Source: Halalkalibacter okhensis (GTDB lineage: Bacteria; Bacillota; Bacilli; Bacillales; Bacillaceae_D). From it: DNA of 64,000 nucleotides. Numbering within the stretch: position 1 is the stretch's first letter; every line of letters begins with the position of its first letter. The notes beneath the pieces were generated by a model. That model did not search any database, had not been told where the DNA came from, and was given only the letters and a program-made list of their open reading frames with translations. The stretch lies in assembly GCF_000787375.1 (NCBI RefSeq), contig NZ_JRJU01000010.1, positions 62,001-126,000 of the forward strand. The letters run 5' to 3'. Shown piece after piece: positions 27,687 through 36,857 of this stretch. A program made the translations under genes and the position numbers.

Positions 27687-28712
27687 CTATAAATCAATAT
27701 TCAATTGCTCTACTTCATGCTTTTTCACTCTTCCCATAAGTCGTTCTGTTGCCTGTTCTGGTTTAAGCCCTTCAAATAAAACAGCATACAGTGCAGATGT
27801 GATCGGCATTTCAACTTGGAGTTTTTGTGACAACTCATAAGCTGCCTTTGTCGTTCTAATTCCTTCCACAACCATACCCATTGAGCTTAAAACTTCATCT
27901 AACGTCTTCCCTTGACCAATCATAAAACCTGCCCGAAAATTCCTAGAATGTACACTGGTACATGTAACAATAAGATCACCTAGACCGGAAAGCCCAGCAA
28001 ATGTTAATGGACTCGCTCCTAGTTTCACACCAACACGAGCAATTTCAGCTAATCCACGAGTCATAATGGCAGCTTTTGTGTTATCTCCCATTCCAAGCCC
28101 ATTTGTTAAACCACACACAAGTGCAATGGTGTTTTTAAGCGCGCCACCAATTTCAACTCCTACAAGGTCTGGATTTGTGTACACACGAAAATGTTGATTA
28201 ATAAACAAGTCTTGAGCTAATTCTGAAGCCTCTGAACTTTTTGAAGATACAGTTACTGTTGTAGGCTGTCTTTGACTTACTTCTTCAGCATGACTTGGTC
28301 CAGATAATACCACAACATCTTTTAATAATTCAGAGTCTCCAAATTCTTCTTCAATCATTTCAGAAATTCGTTTATGGGTGCCAGGTTCAATTCCCTTACT
28401 AGCATGGATAATAGTAACAGGAGCTTTTAGTTCCTTTTTCATCTCTGTTATAGTCTCGCGAATAGCCTTTGTTGGCACGACTAAAAGAACAATTGTGACA
28501 TCTTTTAACGTCTCCCGCAGTTCTTCATGCCCTGCTATTCGGTCAGAAAGAACAACATTTGGCAAGTATTTAGAATTTGTATGATGACGATTTATTTCTT
28601 CAATTTGTTCCTTACGTCTTGCCCAAATCTTAACTTCTAATTCATTATCAGCTAATACCATAGCTAAGGCTGTTCCCCAACTACCTGCACCAATTACAGC
28701 AACCTTAGTCAA
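27687..28712 (-). CDS. gpsA: NAD(P)H-dependent glycerol-3-phosphate dehydrogenase
   Basis: Makes sn-glycerol 3-phosphate for phospholipids. The TTG at 28712 lies eight bases after AAAAGGAG, giving 341 residues beginning (M)TKVAVIGAGSWGTALAMV, the NAD-binding loop. Other motifs: NSKYLPNV, HASKGIEPGT, LSGPSHAEEV, the catalytic Lys in EIGGALKNTIAL and SRNFRAGFMIGQG. Directly follows plsY, another phospholipid gene. Confidence 0.97.
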   Translation of the reverse strand: MTKVAVIGAGSWGTALAMVLADNELEVKIWARRKEQIEEINRHHTNSKYLPNVVLSDRIAGHEELRETLKDVTIVLLVVPTKAIRETITEMKKELKAPVTIIHASKGIEPGTHKRISEMIEEEFGDSELLKDVVVLSGPSHAEEVSQRQPTTVTVSSKSSEASELAQDLFINQHFRVYTNPDLVGVEIGGALKNTIALVCGLTNGLGMGDNTKAAIMTRGLAEIARVGVKLGASPLTFAGLSGLGDLIVTCTSVHSRNFRAGFMIGQGKTLDEVLSSMGMVVEGIRTTKAAYELSQKLQVEMPITSALYAVLFEGLKPEQATERLMGRVKKHEVEQLNIDL

Positions 28713-28726
28713 TCGACTCACTCCTT

Positions 28727-29347
28727 TTATGATTTCTGTCCGATTTTGCTTTCTGTGCCACCCAGCAATCGTTTTATATTCGTTCGATGCCTCCAAACAG
28801 ATAGAAGCGCCACAACAATAGCTAGATAACCATAAATAACAGGATAACCATAATAATCAAGGAGAAAGAATGCAAAGATCGGTGTTAATATGACAAATAA
28901 AATCGAACCTAGTGAAACATATCTCGTTACTACAATACTTCCGATTGCAACGATACCAGCGAACAAAGCCGGAAAGAAGACAACCGTTGCTATTACTCCA
29001 ATTGTTGTTGCTACCCCTTTACCACCTTTAAATCCATAATAAACGGGCCAATTATGACCTAGAATTGCCGCTAGACCAGCTAATGCTGGGAATAGACCGG
29101 TATCATCAGGTGCAAAAGTCACTCCAATCCATACTGCAACAATTCCTTTTAATACATCAAGAGCTAACACAAGCAACGCAGGTCCTAGTCCCAATACTCG
29201 CAATGTATTTGTTGCCCCTGCGTTTCCACTACCGTGTTGCCTGATGTCTACTTTTTTTATTTTTTTTGCAATAATATAACTAAAGCTTAACGATCCTAAA
29301 AGATAACCAATTAGAATAACAATGATAAGTCCAATTAAAAACATCAT
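28727..29347 (-). CDS. plsY: Acyl-phosphate:glycerol-3-phosphate acyltransferase PlsY
   Basis: First acylation of glycerol 3-phosphate. The ATG at 29347 follows GGGGG, giving 206 residues with five membrane helices. Conserved motifs: GSLSFSYIIAK, HGSGNAGATNTLR and GHNWPVYYGFKGGKGVATTIG. Its substrate is made by GpsA, encoded 15 bases downstream, and the next acylation is by PlsC at 33265. Confidence 0.95.
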   Translation of the reverse strand: MMFLIGLIIVILIGYLLGSLSFSYIIAKKIKKVDIRQHGSGNAGATNTLRVLGLGPALLVLALDVLKGIVAVWIGVTFAPDDTGLFPALAGLAAILGHNWPVYYGFKGGKGVATTIGVIATVVFFPALFAGIVAIGSIVVTRYVSLGSILFVILTPIFAFFLLDYYGYPVIYGYLAIVVALLSVWRHRTNIKRLLGGTESKIGQKS

Positions 29348-29443
29348 TCCATCCCCCGTTTCGTACACTCCTTCACCACCAAAGATGCTAATAAATAAAA
29401 GGGTTAGGTTACACTTTCCTTTTGCACCTATAAGCAGTGTTGG

Positions 29444-29473
29444 CTTCAAAAAGGGATCTTTCCCTTTTTGAAG
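29444..29473 (-). terminator. Hairpin after der
   Basis: CTTCAAAAAGGG/CCCTTTTTGAAG, 12 perfect pairs; the T-run is inside the stem, so strength as a terminator is uncertain. Confidence 0.5.
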
Positions 29474-29478
29474 AATTG

Positions 29479-30792
29479 TTACGCATTTTTCTTTCTAGCA
29501 AAAATTTTAATTGGGGTTCCCTCAAAATCAAATGTCGCTCTGAGGCGATTTTCTAGGAACCGTTCATAAGAAAAGTGCATTAATTCAGGTTCGTTTACGA
29601 AGAAGACAAATGTTGGCGGTTCTACAGCCACTTGAGTTACATAATTAATCTTAAGTCGCTTCCCTTTGTCTGTAGGCGTTGGATTCATTGCTACGGCATC
29701 CATAATCATGTCGTTAAGTACATTTGTCGGAACTCGTAGATGATGATTTTCAGATACTTTTTTGACCATAGGTAAAACCGTGTGAAGTCGCTGTTTTGTC
29801 TTAGCAGAAACAAACAAAATAGGTGCATATGTTAAAAACAGAAGCTCTTCTCTAAGTTTTGTTTCAAAATTCTTCATCGTTTTGTCATCTTTTGCTACAG
29901 CATCCCATTTATTCACAACAATAACTACTGCTCGCCCAGCTTCATGAGCATACCCTGCAATTTTTTTGTCTTGTTCGATTAACCCTTCCTCTGCATTGAT
30001 AACAACTAGAACTACATTTGAACGTTCAATCGCTTTTAGGGAGCGTAGGACACTATATTTTTCAGTCGCCTCATACACCTTCCCTCGTTTTCTCATACCT
30101 GCTGTATCAATTAGAACATAGTCTTGATCATCTTGAGTGAACGGAGTATCAATGGCATCCCTTGTTGTACCTGGAATGTTACTTACGATGACCCGTTCCT
30201 CACCTAGCATTGCATTAACAATGGAAGACTTCCCTACATTAGGTCGTCCAATTAATGATATGCGAATCGTATCCTCATCATACGGATCTTCTTCTTCATC
30301 TGGAAAATGTTTAATAACATCGTCGAGTAAATCACCTAATCCTAATCCGTGAGATCCTGAAATCGGATAAGGGGTATCCATACCTAATGAATAGAACTCA
30401 TATAATTCTTCTTGCATATCCGGATTGTCAATTTTATTTACTCCAAGAACGACAGGCTTGTCTGATCTAAATAATAGTTTCGCCACTTCTTGGTCCGCAC
30501 CTGTAATCCCTTCTCGGCCATTGACAATAAAGATAATAACATCTGCTTCCTTAATAGCTAGTTCTGCCTGAGCTCGCATTTGAACTAATAATGGCTCATC
30601 CCCTAGTTCAATTCCACCTGTATCAATTAGATTGAATTCCCTGTTTAACCACTCACCCTTGCTATAAATACGATCACGTGTTACTCCAGGCATATCTTCT
30701 ACAATTGCTACTCGTTCTCCTACTATACGATTAAAAATCGTTGACTTCCCTACATTAGGACGTCCGACTATTGCTACAACTGGCTTGGTCAT
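29479..30792 (-). CDS. der: Ribosome-assembly GTPase Der (EngA)
   Basis: Double-GTPase needed for 50S assembly. 437 residues with two G domains: [12 protein letters not shown] (8-19), DTGG, NKID; and [12 protein letters not shown] (about 183), DTAG, NKWD. The C-terminal 85 residues form the KH-like domain. Called yphC in B. subtilis, upstream of plsY-like/gpsA as here. Confidence 0.97.
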   Translation of the reverse strand: MTKPVVAIVGRPNVGKSTIFNRIVGERVAIVEDMPGVTRDRIYSKGEWLNREFNLIDTGGIELGDEPLLVQMRAQAELAIKEADVIIFIVNGREGITGADQEVAKLLFRSDKPVVLGVNKIDNPDMQEELYEFYSLGMDTPYPISGSHGLGLGDLLDDVIKHFPDEEEDPYDEDTIRISLIGRPNVGKSSIVNAMLGEERVIVSNIPGTTRDAIDTPFTQDDQDYVLIDTAGMRKRGKVYEATEKYSVLRSLKAIERSNVVLVVINAEEGLIEQDKKIAGYAHEAGRAVVIVVNKWDAVAKDDKTMKNFETKLREELLFLTYAPILFVSAKTKQRLHTVLPMVKKVSENHHLRVPTNVLNDMIMDAVAMNPTPTDKGKRLKINYVTQVAVEPPTFVFFVNEPELMHFSYERFLENRLRATFDFEGTPIKIFARKKNA

Positions 30793-30888
30793 AACGTCAC
30801 AACCTTTCTATTTACTATGTAAAATCATCCATTTTTTCTTGCAACTTATTTATTTTACTTGATTTCTCCATTGTTGTCGACTTCTACT

Positions 30889-31503
30889 TTATGAACTTTG
30901 CTTCAACATTCCCGATTTCGGTTCTCTAATGACTACCTTTCCAAGGTAAGCAGAAACTTGCTTTAATCCCCAAACAACACTATAAAGACTTCCTACTACA
31001 GCAACTATATCAAAGAAGTAGAGACTACCAATACTATAGTCCATATAAAGGTGATGTTGCGTAACAAGACCCGTTAAAAGCTCTCCTTGAATCAGTCCAG
31101 AAAAGGCAAATAATAATCGATGCATAAATGTCGCAGCTAAGAAAAAGGAAATAATCGCCGTCATGATGCCAATCATCCAGCGACTATCAATGTATACGAC
31201 AATTGGATCGAATATCATCATCATTTGAAAGCCCGCATATGCTGCTGCGATCGTAATGGAAGCTACATATGAATGAATCAAATTACATTTCTTTGCTTTA
31301 TTTAGTTGCCAAAATAAATAGACGGAAAATAGAACATAAACCAAATAGACGGTTGTATTCGCAAAGACGAACGTTTTCGGTAGTAAAATAAAAAATAGTA
31401 GTAATGAGAACGCACTCCAAAACCTCGCTTTTGATTTTGACCAAAAAAAGGTGATTACGACCCAAAGTAACCAACCAAACCAATAAATAAACACACCTTC
31501 CAT
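30889..31503 (-). CDS. yphA: Membrane protein YphA
   Basis: 204 residues with six to seven membrane helices starting at residue 5, and a short cytoplasmic basic C-terminus. AAGGAGGTGACAGT precedes the ATG. Position upstream of der and sequence style match YphA (SeaA) of B. subtilis, a membrane protein with no firmly known biochemical role. No catalytic motif is seen. Confidence 0.8.
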   Translation of the reverse strand: MEGVFIYWFGWLLWVVITFFWSKSKARFWSAFSLLLFFILLPKTFVFANTTVYLVYVLFSVYLFWQLNKAKKCNLIHSYVASITIAAAYAGFQMMMIFDPIVVYIDSRWMIGIMTAIISFFLAATFMHRLLFAFSGLIQGELLTGLVTQHHLYMDYSIGSLYFFDIVAVVGSLYSVVWGLKQVSAYLGKVVIREPKSGMLKQSS

Positions 31504-31628
31504 ACTGTCACCTCCTTCCTTTTAAGTATCGACGAAGTGTAGTCGTTCTAACCATAAAATACATAGAAATAAAACATTGTGGGACATTAAAAACGATTTT
31601 TGATTCTTCATAAAAGGAGGGGGAAAAT

Positions 31629-31763
31629 ATGGGGAGAGATCGCCAAGAAAAGAAACTCAAAAAATCTGGCCGAGTTGAATCCGATCGAGACCAAAGTTTA
31701 GATTACGCAGGTTCTGCCAAAATGCAAAGTCCAAATCAAGCTAGACAAAAACAACGTCCCTAA
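31629..31763 (+). CDS. ypzI: YpzI-family small protein
   Basis: A 44-residue, very hydrophilic plus-strand ORF beginning MGRDRQEKKLKKSGRVESDR, with AAGGAGGGGGAAAAT before the ATG. This start, the length and the position next to yphA agree with YpzI of Bacillus. It has no membrane segment or cysteine and is probably disordered. A hairpin CAATGATAAAAGT/ACTTTTTTCATTG followed by AGTTTT (about 31780-31820) could end it. Function unknown. Confidence 0.75.
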   Translation: MGRDRQEKKLKKSGRVESDRDQSLDYAGSAKMQSPNQARQKQRP

Positions 31764-31819
31764 GTAATCCGATAAAAACCCAATGATAAAAGTATGATTT
31801 CCACTTTTTTCATTGAGTT

Positions 31820-31945
31820 TTAAGCTATGAAGGAACCGTTGTTTTGTTTTAAGCCTGCTATGAGTGGGTTTCTCGTAGCAGGCGTGCAACTTGTAGAGCC
31901 ATCTCTACTACCTCCCATTACTAACTGCACTTTTTCAGTGGGCAC
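31820..31945 (-). CDS. Possible 41-residue small protein
   Basis: A GTG-started frame on the minus strand with a very good ribosome site (GGAGGTG, six bases before the start). It reads (M)PTEKVQLVMGGSRDGSTSC and continues without hydrophobic stretch. It lies after the terminator of the S1-protein gene and no promoter is seen between, which weakens the case. A 12-pair hairpin (GCCTGCTATGAG/CTCGTAGCAGGC) is inside it. I do not recognise the protein; it may be untranslated RNA. Confidence 0.35.
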   Translation of the reverse strand: MPTEKVQLVMGGSRDGSTSCTPATRNPLIAGLKQNNGSFIA

Positions 31946-31972
31946 ATGTAACACCTCCATTTTAATCCAATA

Positions 31973-32004
31973 AAAATCGGCAACCTATTAAGGATGCCGA
32001 TTTT
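31973..32004 (-). terminator. Terminator after ypfD
   Basis: AAAATCGGCA/TGCCGATTTT with inner CC/GG pairs; T-rich tail on the minus strand. Confidence 0.82.
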
Positions 32005-32015
32005 CATGGTATAAA

Positions 32016-33173
32016 TTAGTTTCTATATTTCTTTAATTGATCTCCAATCATATCCCCAAGAGAGAATCCAGCTGAGTCTTCATCTTTTGAGGCTTCATAA
32101 GCTTGATAATCCGCGTCAGCAGACTCCTCTTCCTCTAATAAATCGCGAATACTTAAAGAAATTCGCTTTTCATCAATATTTACATCTAGTACTTTCACTT
32201 CAACCTTCTCACCTTCAGTTAATACTTCCGAAGGTGTGCCTATGTGGCGGTTCGCAATTTGTGAAATGTGAACTAACCCTTCTACTCCAGGAGCAAGTTC
32301 GATAAATGCACCAAATGAAACAAGACGCCTCACTACACCTTCAACGACATCACCTACTGAGACTTTTCCTGAATAGCTTTCCCATGGTCCAGGCAGCGTA
32401 TCTTTAATAGATAATGAAACACGTTCACTATCTTCATCAACAGATAAGACCTTAACGTTGACTAGGTCACCTTCATTAACAACATCTGATGGCTTTTCAA
32501 CCCGATGGTGTGCTAGCTGAGAAATATGTACTAAACCATCAACACCACCTACATCAACAAAAGCTCCAAAGTCTGTTAGGCGTTGAACTTTCCCTTCGAC
32601 AACATCACCTGCTTTTAATGTTTGAAGAACATTACGCTTCTTCTCTTCTATTTCTTCATCTAAAACAGCACGTTGAGATAAAATTAGCTTGTTGTTTTCT
32701 TGATCAATCTCAGCTACTTTCAAGCGTAATGTACGACCTTTATAATCTGAAAAATCTTCAACAAAATGACGTTCTACTAAAGAAGCAGGAATGAATCCAC
32801 GAACACCTACATCAACAACAAGTCCACCCTTTACTACGTCCGCTACTTCAACTTCAAGAATTTCACCAGACTCATATGCCTGTTGAAGCTCGTCCCATGC
32901 TTTCTCAGCTTGTACCGCTCGCTTGGAAAGGATTAGCTCATCATCCTCTAATTTTAGAACTTTTAATTCGAGCTCATCGTCAACTGAAAGAACATCACTA
33001 ACTTTTTCTACATGCAAACTTGATAATTCACTGATTGGCACAATGCCATCTACTTTAAAACCTACATCGACAAACGCTTGTTTATCTTCGACTTTCGTCA
33101 CTTTTCCTGATACGACATCCCCTACAGAAAAAGATCTCATTTCTGTTACTTCATTGTTCATTTCTTCGACCAT
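32016..33173 (-). CDS. ypfD: S1-domain RNA-binding protein (RpsA homologue, YpfD)
   Basis: 385 residues with four S1 domains starting near residues 15, 102, 188 and 273, each with a G-D-V-V-x-G-x-V opening and a F-V/I-D-V-G strand (for example LTDFGAFVDVGGVDGLVHISQ). Low-GC Gram-positive versions have four instead of the six repeats of E. coli S1 and are not obligatory ribosome subunits. AAGGAGG precedes the ATG. It follows plsC and cmk, the same order as in many bacteria. Confidence 0.93.
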   Translation of the reverse strand: MVEEMNNEVTEMRSFSVGDVVSGKVTKVEDKQAFVDVGFKVDGIVPISELSSLHVEKVSDVLSVDDELELKVLKLEDDELILSKRAVQAEKAWDELQQAYESGEILEVEVADVVKGGLVVDVGVRGFIPASLVERHFVEDFSDYKGRTLRLKVAEIDQENNKLILSQRAVLDEEIEEKKRNVLQTLKAGDVVEGKVQRLTDFGAFVDVGGVDGLVHISQLAHHRVEKPSDVVNEGDLVNVKVLSVDEDSERVSLSIKDTLPGPWESYSGKVSVGDVVEGVVRRLVSFGAFIELAPGVEGLVHISQIANRHIGTPSEVLTEGEKVEVKVLDVNIDEKRISLSIRDLLEEEESADADYQAYEASKDEDSAGFSLGDMIGDQLKKYRN

Positions 33174-33264
33174 TGACTTTTGCCTCCTTCAATCCCCGCA
33201 GTCTAGTAGCGGTACCTAACTATTATTTTAACTATCTTTCACGCTAGCGAAAGAAAAGTGATTA

Positions 33265-33855
33265 CTATGAATTCATTTCGTGTTTTTCTATTAACTTTTT
33301 AATTTCAGCCATAATAACTGCAGTTGCTTCTTCAGCAGATGCCTTGTTCTCACGTAATCCACTAAAGTCAATTGGTGAACCGTACACCAACTTTAATGGC
33401 TTGAATCGTTGATAAGGACCAATAATGGCACAAGGAACAACAACTGCATCTGTCCGCAAGGCAAAAAAACCAGCACCTGCTAAACCTTTACTTAATTTAC
33501 CATCTTTGCTTCTCGTTCCTTCTGGAAATAAGCCTATCATATTACCTTCTTTTAATATTTTCATGGCAGTACGAATCGCTTGCTTATCACTCATTCCTCT
33601 TCGAACAGGAAATGCACCTAACTTAGGGAGTAAACCTTTTAAAATTGGCTTTTCAAATAACTCTTGTTTTGCCATATAATGTAGCTGCCTTTTAATATAA
33701 GCTCCTAATAGAGGTGGATCAAAATTATGAATATGATTACAACAAAGAATGGTTGCACCCGCATCAGGAATGTTTTCTTTTCCGATCACTTCAACTTTAT
33801 AAAAGGTTGAAAGAAAATTTCTGCTTACACTTTGACCAAATTGATAAATCCCCAT
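33265..33855 (-). CDS. plsC: 1-acyl-sn-glycerol-3-phosphate acyltransferase
   Basis: Makes phosphatidic acid from lysophosphatidic acid. 196 residues. Acyltransferase motifs: CCNHIHNFDPPLLG with the catalytic H-x4-D, FPVRRG, and LFPEGTRSKDGKL. Only one base separates it from the cmk stop, so the pair is cotranscribed, as in many Bacillus species. Confidence 0.94.
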   Translation of the reverse strand: MGIYQFGQSVSRNFLSTFYKVEVIGKENIPDAGATILCCNHIHNFDPPLLGAYIKRQLHYMAKQELFEKPILKGLLPKLGAFPVRRGMSDKQAIRTAMKILKEGNMIGLFPEGTRSKDGKLSKGLAGAGFFALRTDAVVVPCAIIGPYQRFKPLKLVYGSPIDFSGLRENKASAEEATAVIMAEIKKLIEKHEMNS

Positions 33856-33856
33856 C

Positions 33857-34531
33857 TTATCTTGCCCTCTCTTTTGCTAGCCCAATAATTACTTCGGCAA
33901 CTTCTGGAATTGATAGTGTTGTTGAATCAATTTCAACTGCATCATCAGCCTTTTTTAAAGGAGCAAATACGCGTGTTGAATCCAATTGATCCCGGTGGGC
34001 AATCTCTTCTTTTAATTGATCAAGGTCAGCAGGCATTCCTTTTTCTTTTTGTTCTTCATATCGTCTTCGTGCTCGCTCTTCAACCGAAGCAGTTAAAAAC
34101 ACCTTAACTTCAGCATCTGGAAGAACATACGTACCAATGTCCCTTCCATCTAACACTGCTTCACCCTTTTCTGCAAGTCTTCTCTGACGTTCAACCATCT
34201 CTATCCGAACACCTTCATGACTGGAAACCAATGATACATTTGATGTAACATCTTTCAATCTAATGGCATCTGTCACATCTTCATTATTTAGTAAAACTCG
34301 AACACCAGTTTGTTCGTGTTGAAGGTGAATGGTTGTTTGACTTAAAATGTGTGTTAAAGCACCGCCATCTTGTAGATCGATCCCTTCTCGTAATGCCGCT
34401 AATGTAAGTGTACGATACATAGCACCAGTATCAATATAGAGATAATCAAGCTGTTCTGCGACTAATTTCGCGACTGTACTCTTTCCTGCACCAGCAGGTC
34501 CATCAATAGCAATATTCATCTTTTTGTTCAT
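33857..34531 (-). CDS. cmk: Cytidylate kinase
   Basis: Phosphorylates CMP and dCMP. 224 residues. P-loop IAIDGPAGAGKSTVAK at 7-22, YIDTGAMYRTLTL, LDGRDIGTYVLPDAEVKVFLTAS and ARRRYEEQ lid. GAGGTG nine bases before the ATG supports this start. Confidence 0.97.
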   Translation of the reverse strand: MNKKMNIAIDGPAGAGKSTVAKLVAEQLDYLYIDTGAMYRTLTLAALREGIDLQDGGALTHILSQTTIHLQHEQTGVRVLLNNEDVTDAIRLKDVTSNVSLVSSHEGVRIEMVERQRRLAEKGEAVLDGRDIGTYVLPDAEVKVFLTASVEERARRRYEEQKEKGMPADLDQLKEEIAHRDQLDSTRVFAPLKKADDAVEIDSTTLSIPEVAEVIIGLAKERAR

Positions 34532-34713
34532 TAATTAATACACCTCATATACAATCAAACAATTGAAAGTGTTTACATGTTGCTTTTTTTCAATTGTTCT
34601 CTTCATAATCTTATCATATTCTTTTAGCATGGTCTAACTAAAGGTTGCGAATTATCAGTAATAAACCAGAAAAAATAGTAGGATCCCCTAGCGAAACTAG
34701 CTTCTTTCTGTTA

Positions 34714-35385
34714 TTATCCATTTTTTCTTCGCAGTACTAGTTGTCTTTCGAAACAGTAGCGAACAACCATTTGTTGATCGCGTTCTTCTATATCTAAAAA
34801 CTGTAAGGACGCACGTCGCCTCGCTTCCGCTCTTGGCCTAAACAGGCGGACAATCTTACATAATGCTCTTACATAAACACTTTCACCTGATTGCATATGC
34901 AAGATAATATAAATATGTGTCTCTCCTTTTTCAGGAAACATTTGTCCTTCGGGAATGCTAATCGCACAACCTCCCCCGCTTAAATCAAGTGTTACCGTTG
35001 TAAAGGGGGAAAACTCATCATTTAATGAATGTACAGCCGTATCAACTGACGTTTCTACGCGCACATAATTTCGTCTTTGTATTCTCATATACTTTTCTTT
35101 TCCAGGATCTTTAATAAAAAGGACCGGAATTTTCCCTTTCATCCTCCCAATAATTTCCGTATCAAACGAATACAAACCTGAATCATCATCAGCGCTAAAA
35201 TACGCTCGGAATTCCGTACCATCAAAAAAGAAACTAGGTTTCCCTGTCTCCTCGTTAATTGGGTAATCAATTACAAACACTCCTTCATTTCGATCAACTA
35301 AGCGACATTTATAACGGAGCATTCTCTTTTCATTATTTTTTATCTCTTGTAACTCCAAGAAGATGGTAGAACCAACTTTTATCAA
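34714..35385 (-). CDS. motI: PilZ-domain c-di-GMP receptor, YpfA/MotI type
   Basis: 223 residues: an N-terminal YcgR-like beta domain (about 1-95) and a C-terminal PilZ domain with both c-di-GMP motifs, RRNYVR (R-x3-R) and DLSGGG (D-x-S-x-x-G). In B. subtilis the orthologue MotI (formerly YpfA/DgrA) binds c-di-GMP and acts as a clutch on the flagellar motor; the same role is inferred. TTG start eight bases after GGGGGGAG. Confidence 0.9.
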   Translation of the reverse strand: MIKVGSTIFLELQEIKNNEKRMLRYKCRLVDRNEGVFVIDYPINEETGKPSFFFDGTEFRAYFSADDDSGLYSFDTEIIGRMKGKIPVLFIKDPGKEKYMRIQRRNYVRVETSVDTAVHSLNDEFSPFTTVTLDLSGGGCAISIPEGQMFPEKGETHIYIILHMQSGESVYVRALCKIVRLFRPRAEARRRASLQFLDIEERDQQMVVRYCFERQLVLRRKNG

Positions 35386-35444
35386 TCTCCTAACTCCCCC
35401 CCAATTACATAAACTCTCTCTATTATCTCATGAATAATCAAAAA

Positions 35445-35467
35445 GAAGAAGCATGAGATGCTCCTTC
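35445..35467 (-). terminator. Terminator after ypeB
   Basis: GAAG-AGCAT/ATGCT-CTTC with single mismatch between arm segments, then TTTTTG on the minus strand. Confidence 0.65.
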
Positions 35468-35488
35468 CTTTCTTCTTCTATCTTTTTT

Positions 35489-36838
35489 TCACGAAAAATC
35501 ATACACTGGTTCAGATTGATTTAGTCGATCCACTTTCTCTTCTTCGCCATCCTCTGCATTTATAAATAACCGATACGTTTGGTCTTCGATTACGCCAAAG
35601 TATTCATAACAAAGAACTTCTTGTCCAAGGTCATTCTCAATAACAGCTAGATGATCTTCCATAACATCTAAACGTGGATTCAAGCGTTCCCTTGCTTCTT
35701 CGTTTGTTAGTTCTGGGTCAGGTATATCACGATCTTTGTGATGGATTAAATAGCTTTTCGCTTCATATCCAAGTACATCCCCGTCATCAAGAGCCACTTC
35801 GAGTCGAATCAAATCGGTGTAAACACGCGTATTATTCTCAAGATGAACAAACTCAAGCATAGCAATAGAATCATATTGTCTACTATCAACAAGCTGCATG
35901 CTGTCTTTTCCGTGTTTTTCAAGGTATTCTTCCGCGATGTTAACCGCTTCATTTAAACTTATGTTTTGCTCTTCAATTTGTCGGTCTTGCAAGAACCAGA
36001 TTGGTTCTCCACCATTGATACTCATATCCATGTAATAATTTGTTTCATGATCAGGGTCATCAGCAACAATTGTATAAGCTGGGTACTCTAAGCCGTCCCC
36101 TGTATCAGCAACATGCACGGGTGTATTTTCATCGACTTGTAAATAATCTCGTGCAATTTCTTCCGCTTCTTCTTTCGTGACTGGTTCCCCATCTAACGCT
36201 TCTTTTAATTCACCATTAAGGTCATCAATAGAAGCTAATCCTGCTCCCCACTCTGTTTCACTGTAACTTTGGATCGATTTGTTCATCACTTCTAGATTGT
36301 TTACTACCATGTTACTTAATGGCTCTTGCGTTGCGCGCATTTCTTCTTCAATATCAATCCATTGGTCGCCACTATCAAGCATCATTGCTTGTGATTTACG
36401 AACTTCTTCCCGTATCTCTTTCGAGTATTCATACAACTTTTGCAACGTTTCATATTCTTTATCTGTTAACGGTTCTTTTTCTAGATCGCGAATCGATGTT
36501 CGATAACTAAATCTTCCTAACTTAAATAAAAACTCTTCCGTTTTTCCGAGATCTACAGAACTTAATGGTAATTGACCAATATTCTCTTGAGCTAAACTTA
36601 CTACTCTCCACACATCTGCTAGCGCTGGCGTTAGCTGTCGCCTTGAGTTCATCGCAAGTGTCGCGCCTAACTGATCTTCAATTTGGTCAATATGAAAGGC
36701 AAGTTCATGGAATGCCCTCTGGTAATTGTTCTCAGCAGTCACTTTTAAAATCTGCTTATCTTCACGTTCCTGAAAGCCCCAAATACCTGTTGCCACAACA
36801 GCGACGGCTAATAGACCTATAACAATATTACGTACCAT
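35489..36838 (-). CDS. ypeB: Germination protein YpeB
   Basis: Partner needed for SleB stability in the spore. 449 residues with an N-terminal membrane anchor (about 4-21). The body is helical and is followed by PepSY-like domains (segments such as PVTKEEAEEIARDYLQ, ISLNEAVNIAEEYLEK, LTNEEARERLNPRL), each with an alpha-beta pattern. It directly follows sleB (19 bases), as in all Bacillus I know. Confidence 0.95.
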   Translation of the reverse strand: MVRNIVIGLLAVAVVATGIWGFQEREDKQILKVTAENNYQRAFHELAFHIDQIEDQLGATLAMNSRRQLTPALADVWRVVSLAQENIGQLPLSSVDLGKTEEFLFKLGRFSYRTSIRDLEKEPLTDKEYETLQKLYEYSKEIREEVRKSQAMMLDSGDQWIDIEEEMRATQEPLSNMVVNNLEVMNKSIQSYSETEWGAGLASIDDLNGELKEALDGEPVTKEEAEEIARDYLQVDENTPVHVADTGDGLEYPAYTIVADDPDHETNYYMDMSINGGEPIWFLQDRQIEEQNISLNEAVNIAEEYLEKHGKDSMQLVDSRQYDSIAMLEFVHLENNTRVYTDLIRLEVALDDGDVLGYEAKSYLIHHKDRDIPDPELTNEEARERLNPRLDVMEDHLAVIENDLGQEVLCYEYFGVIEDQTYRLFINAEDGEEEKVDRLNQSEPVYDFS

Positions 36839-36857
36839 AATTAATCACCTCCAAAAA

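Noticed and set aside
31698-31889. 63-codon minus-strand frame after ypfD
   Set aside because: Its ATG has no ribosome site, and it overlaps ypzI; the neighbouring GTG frame has a far better site.
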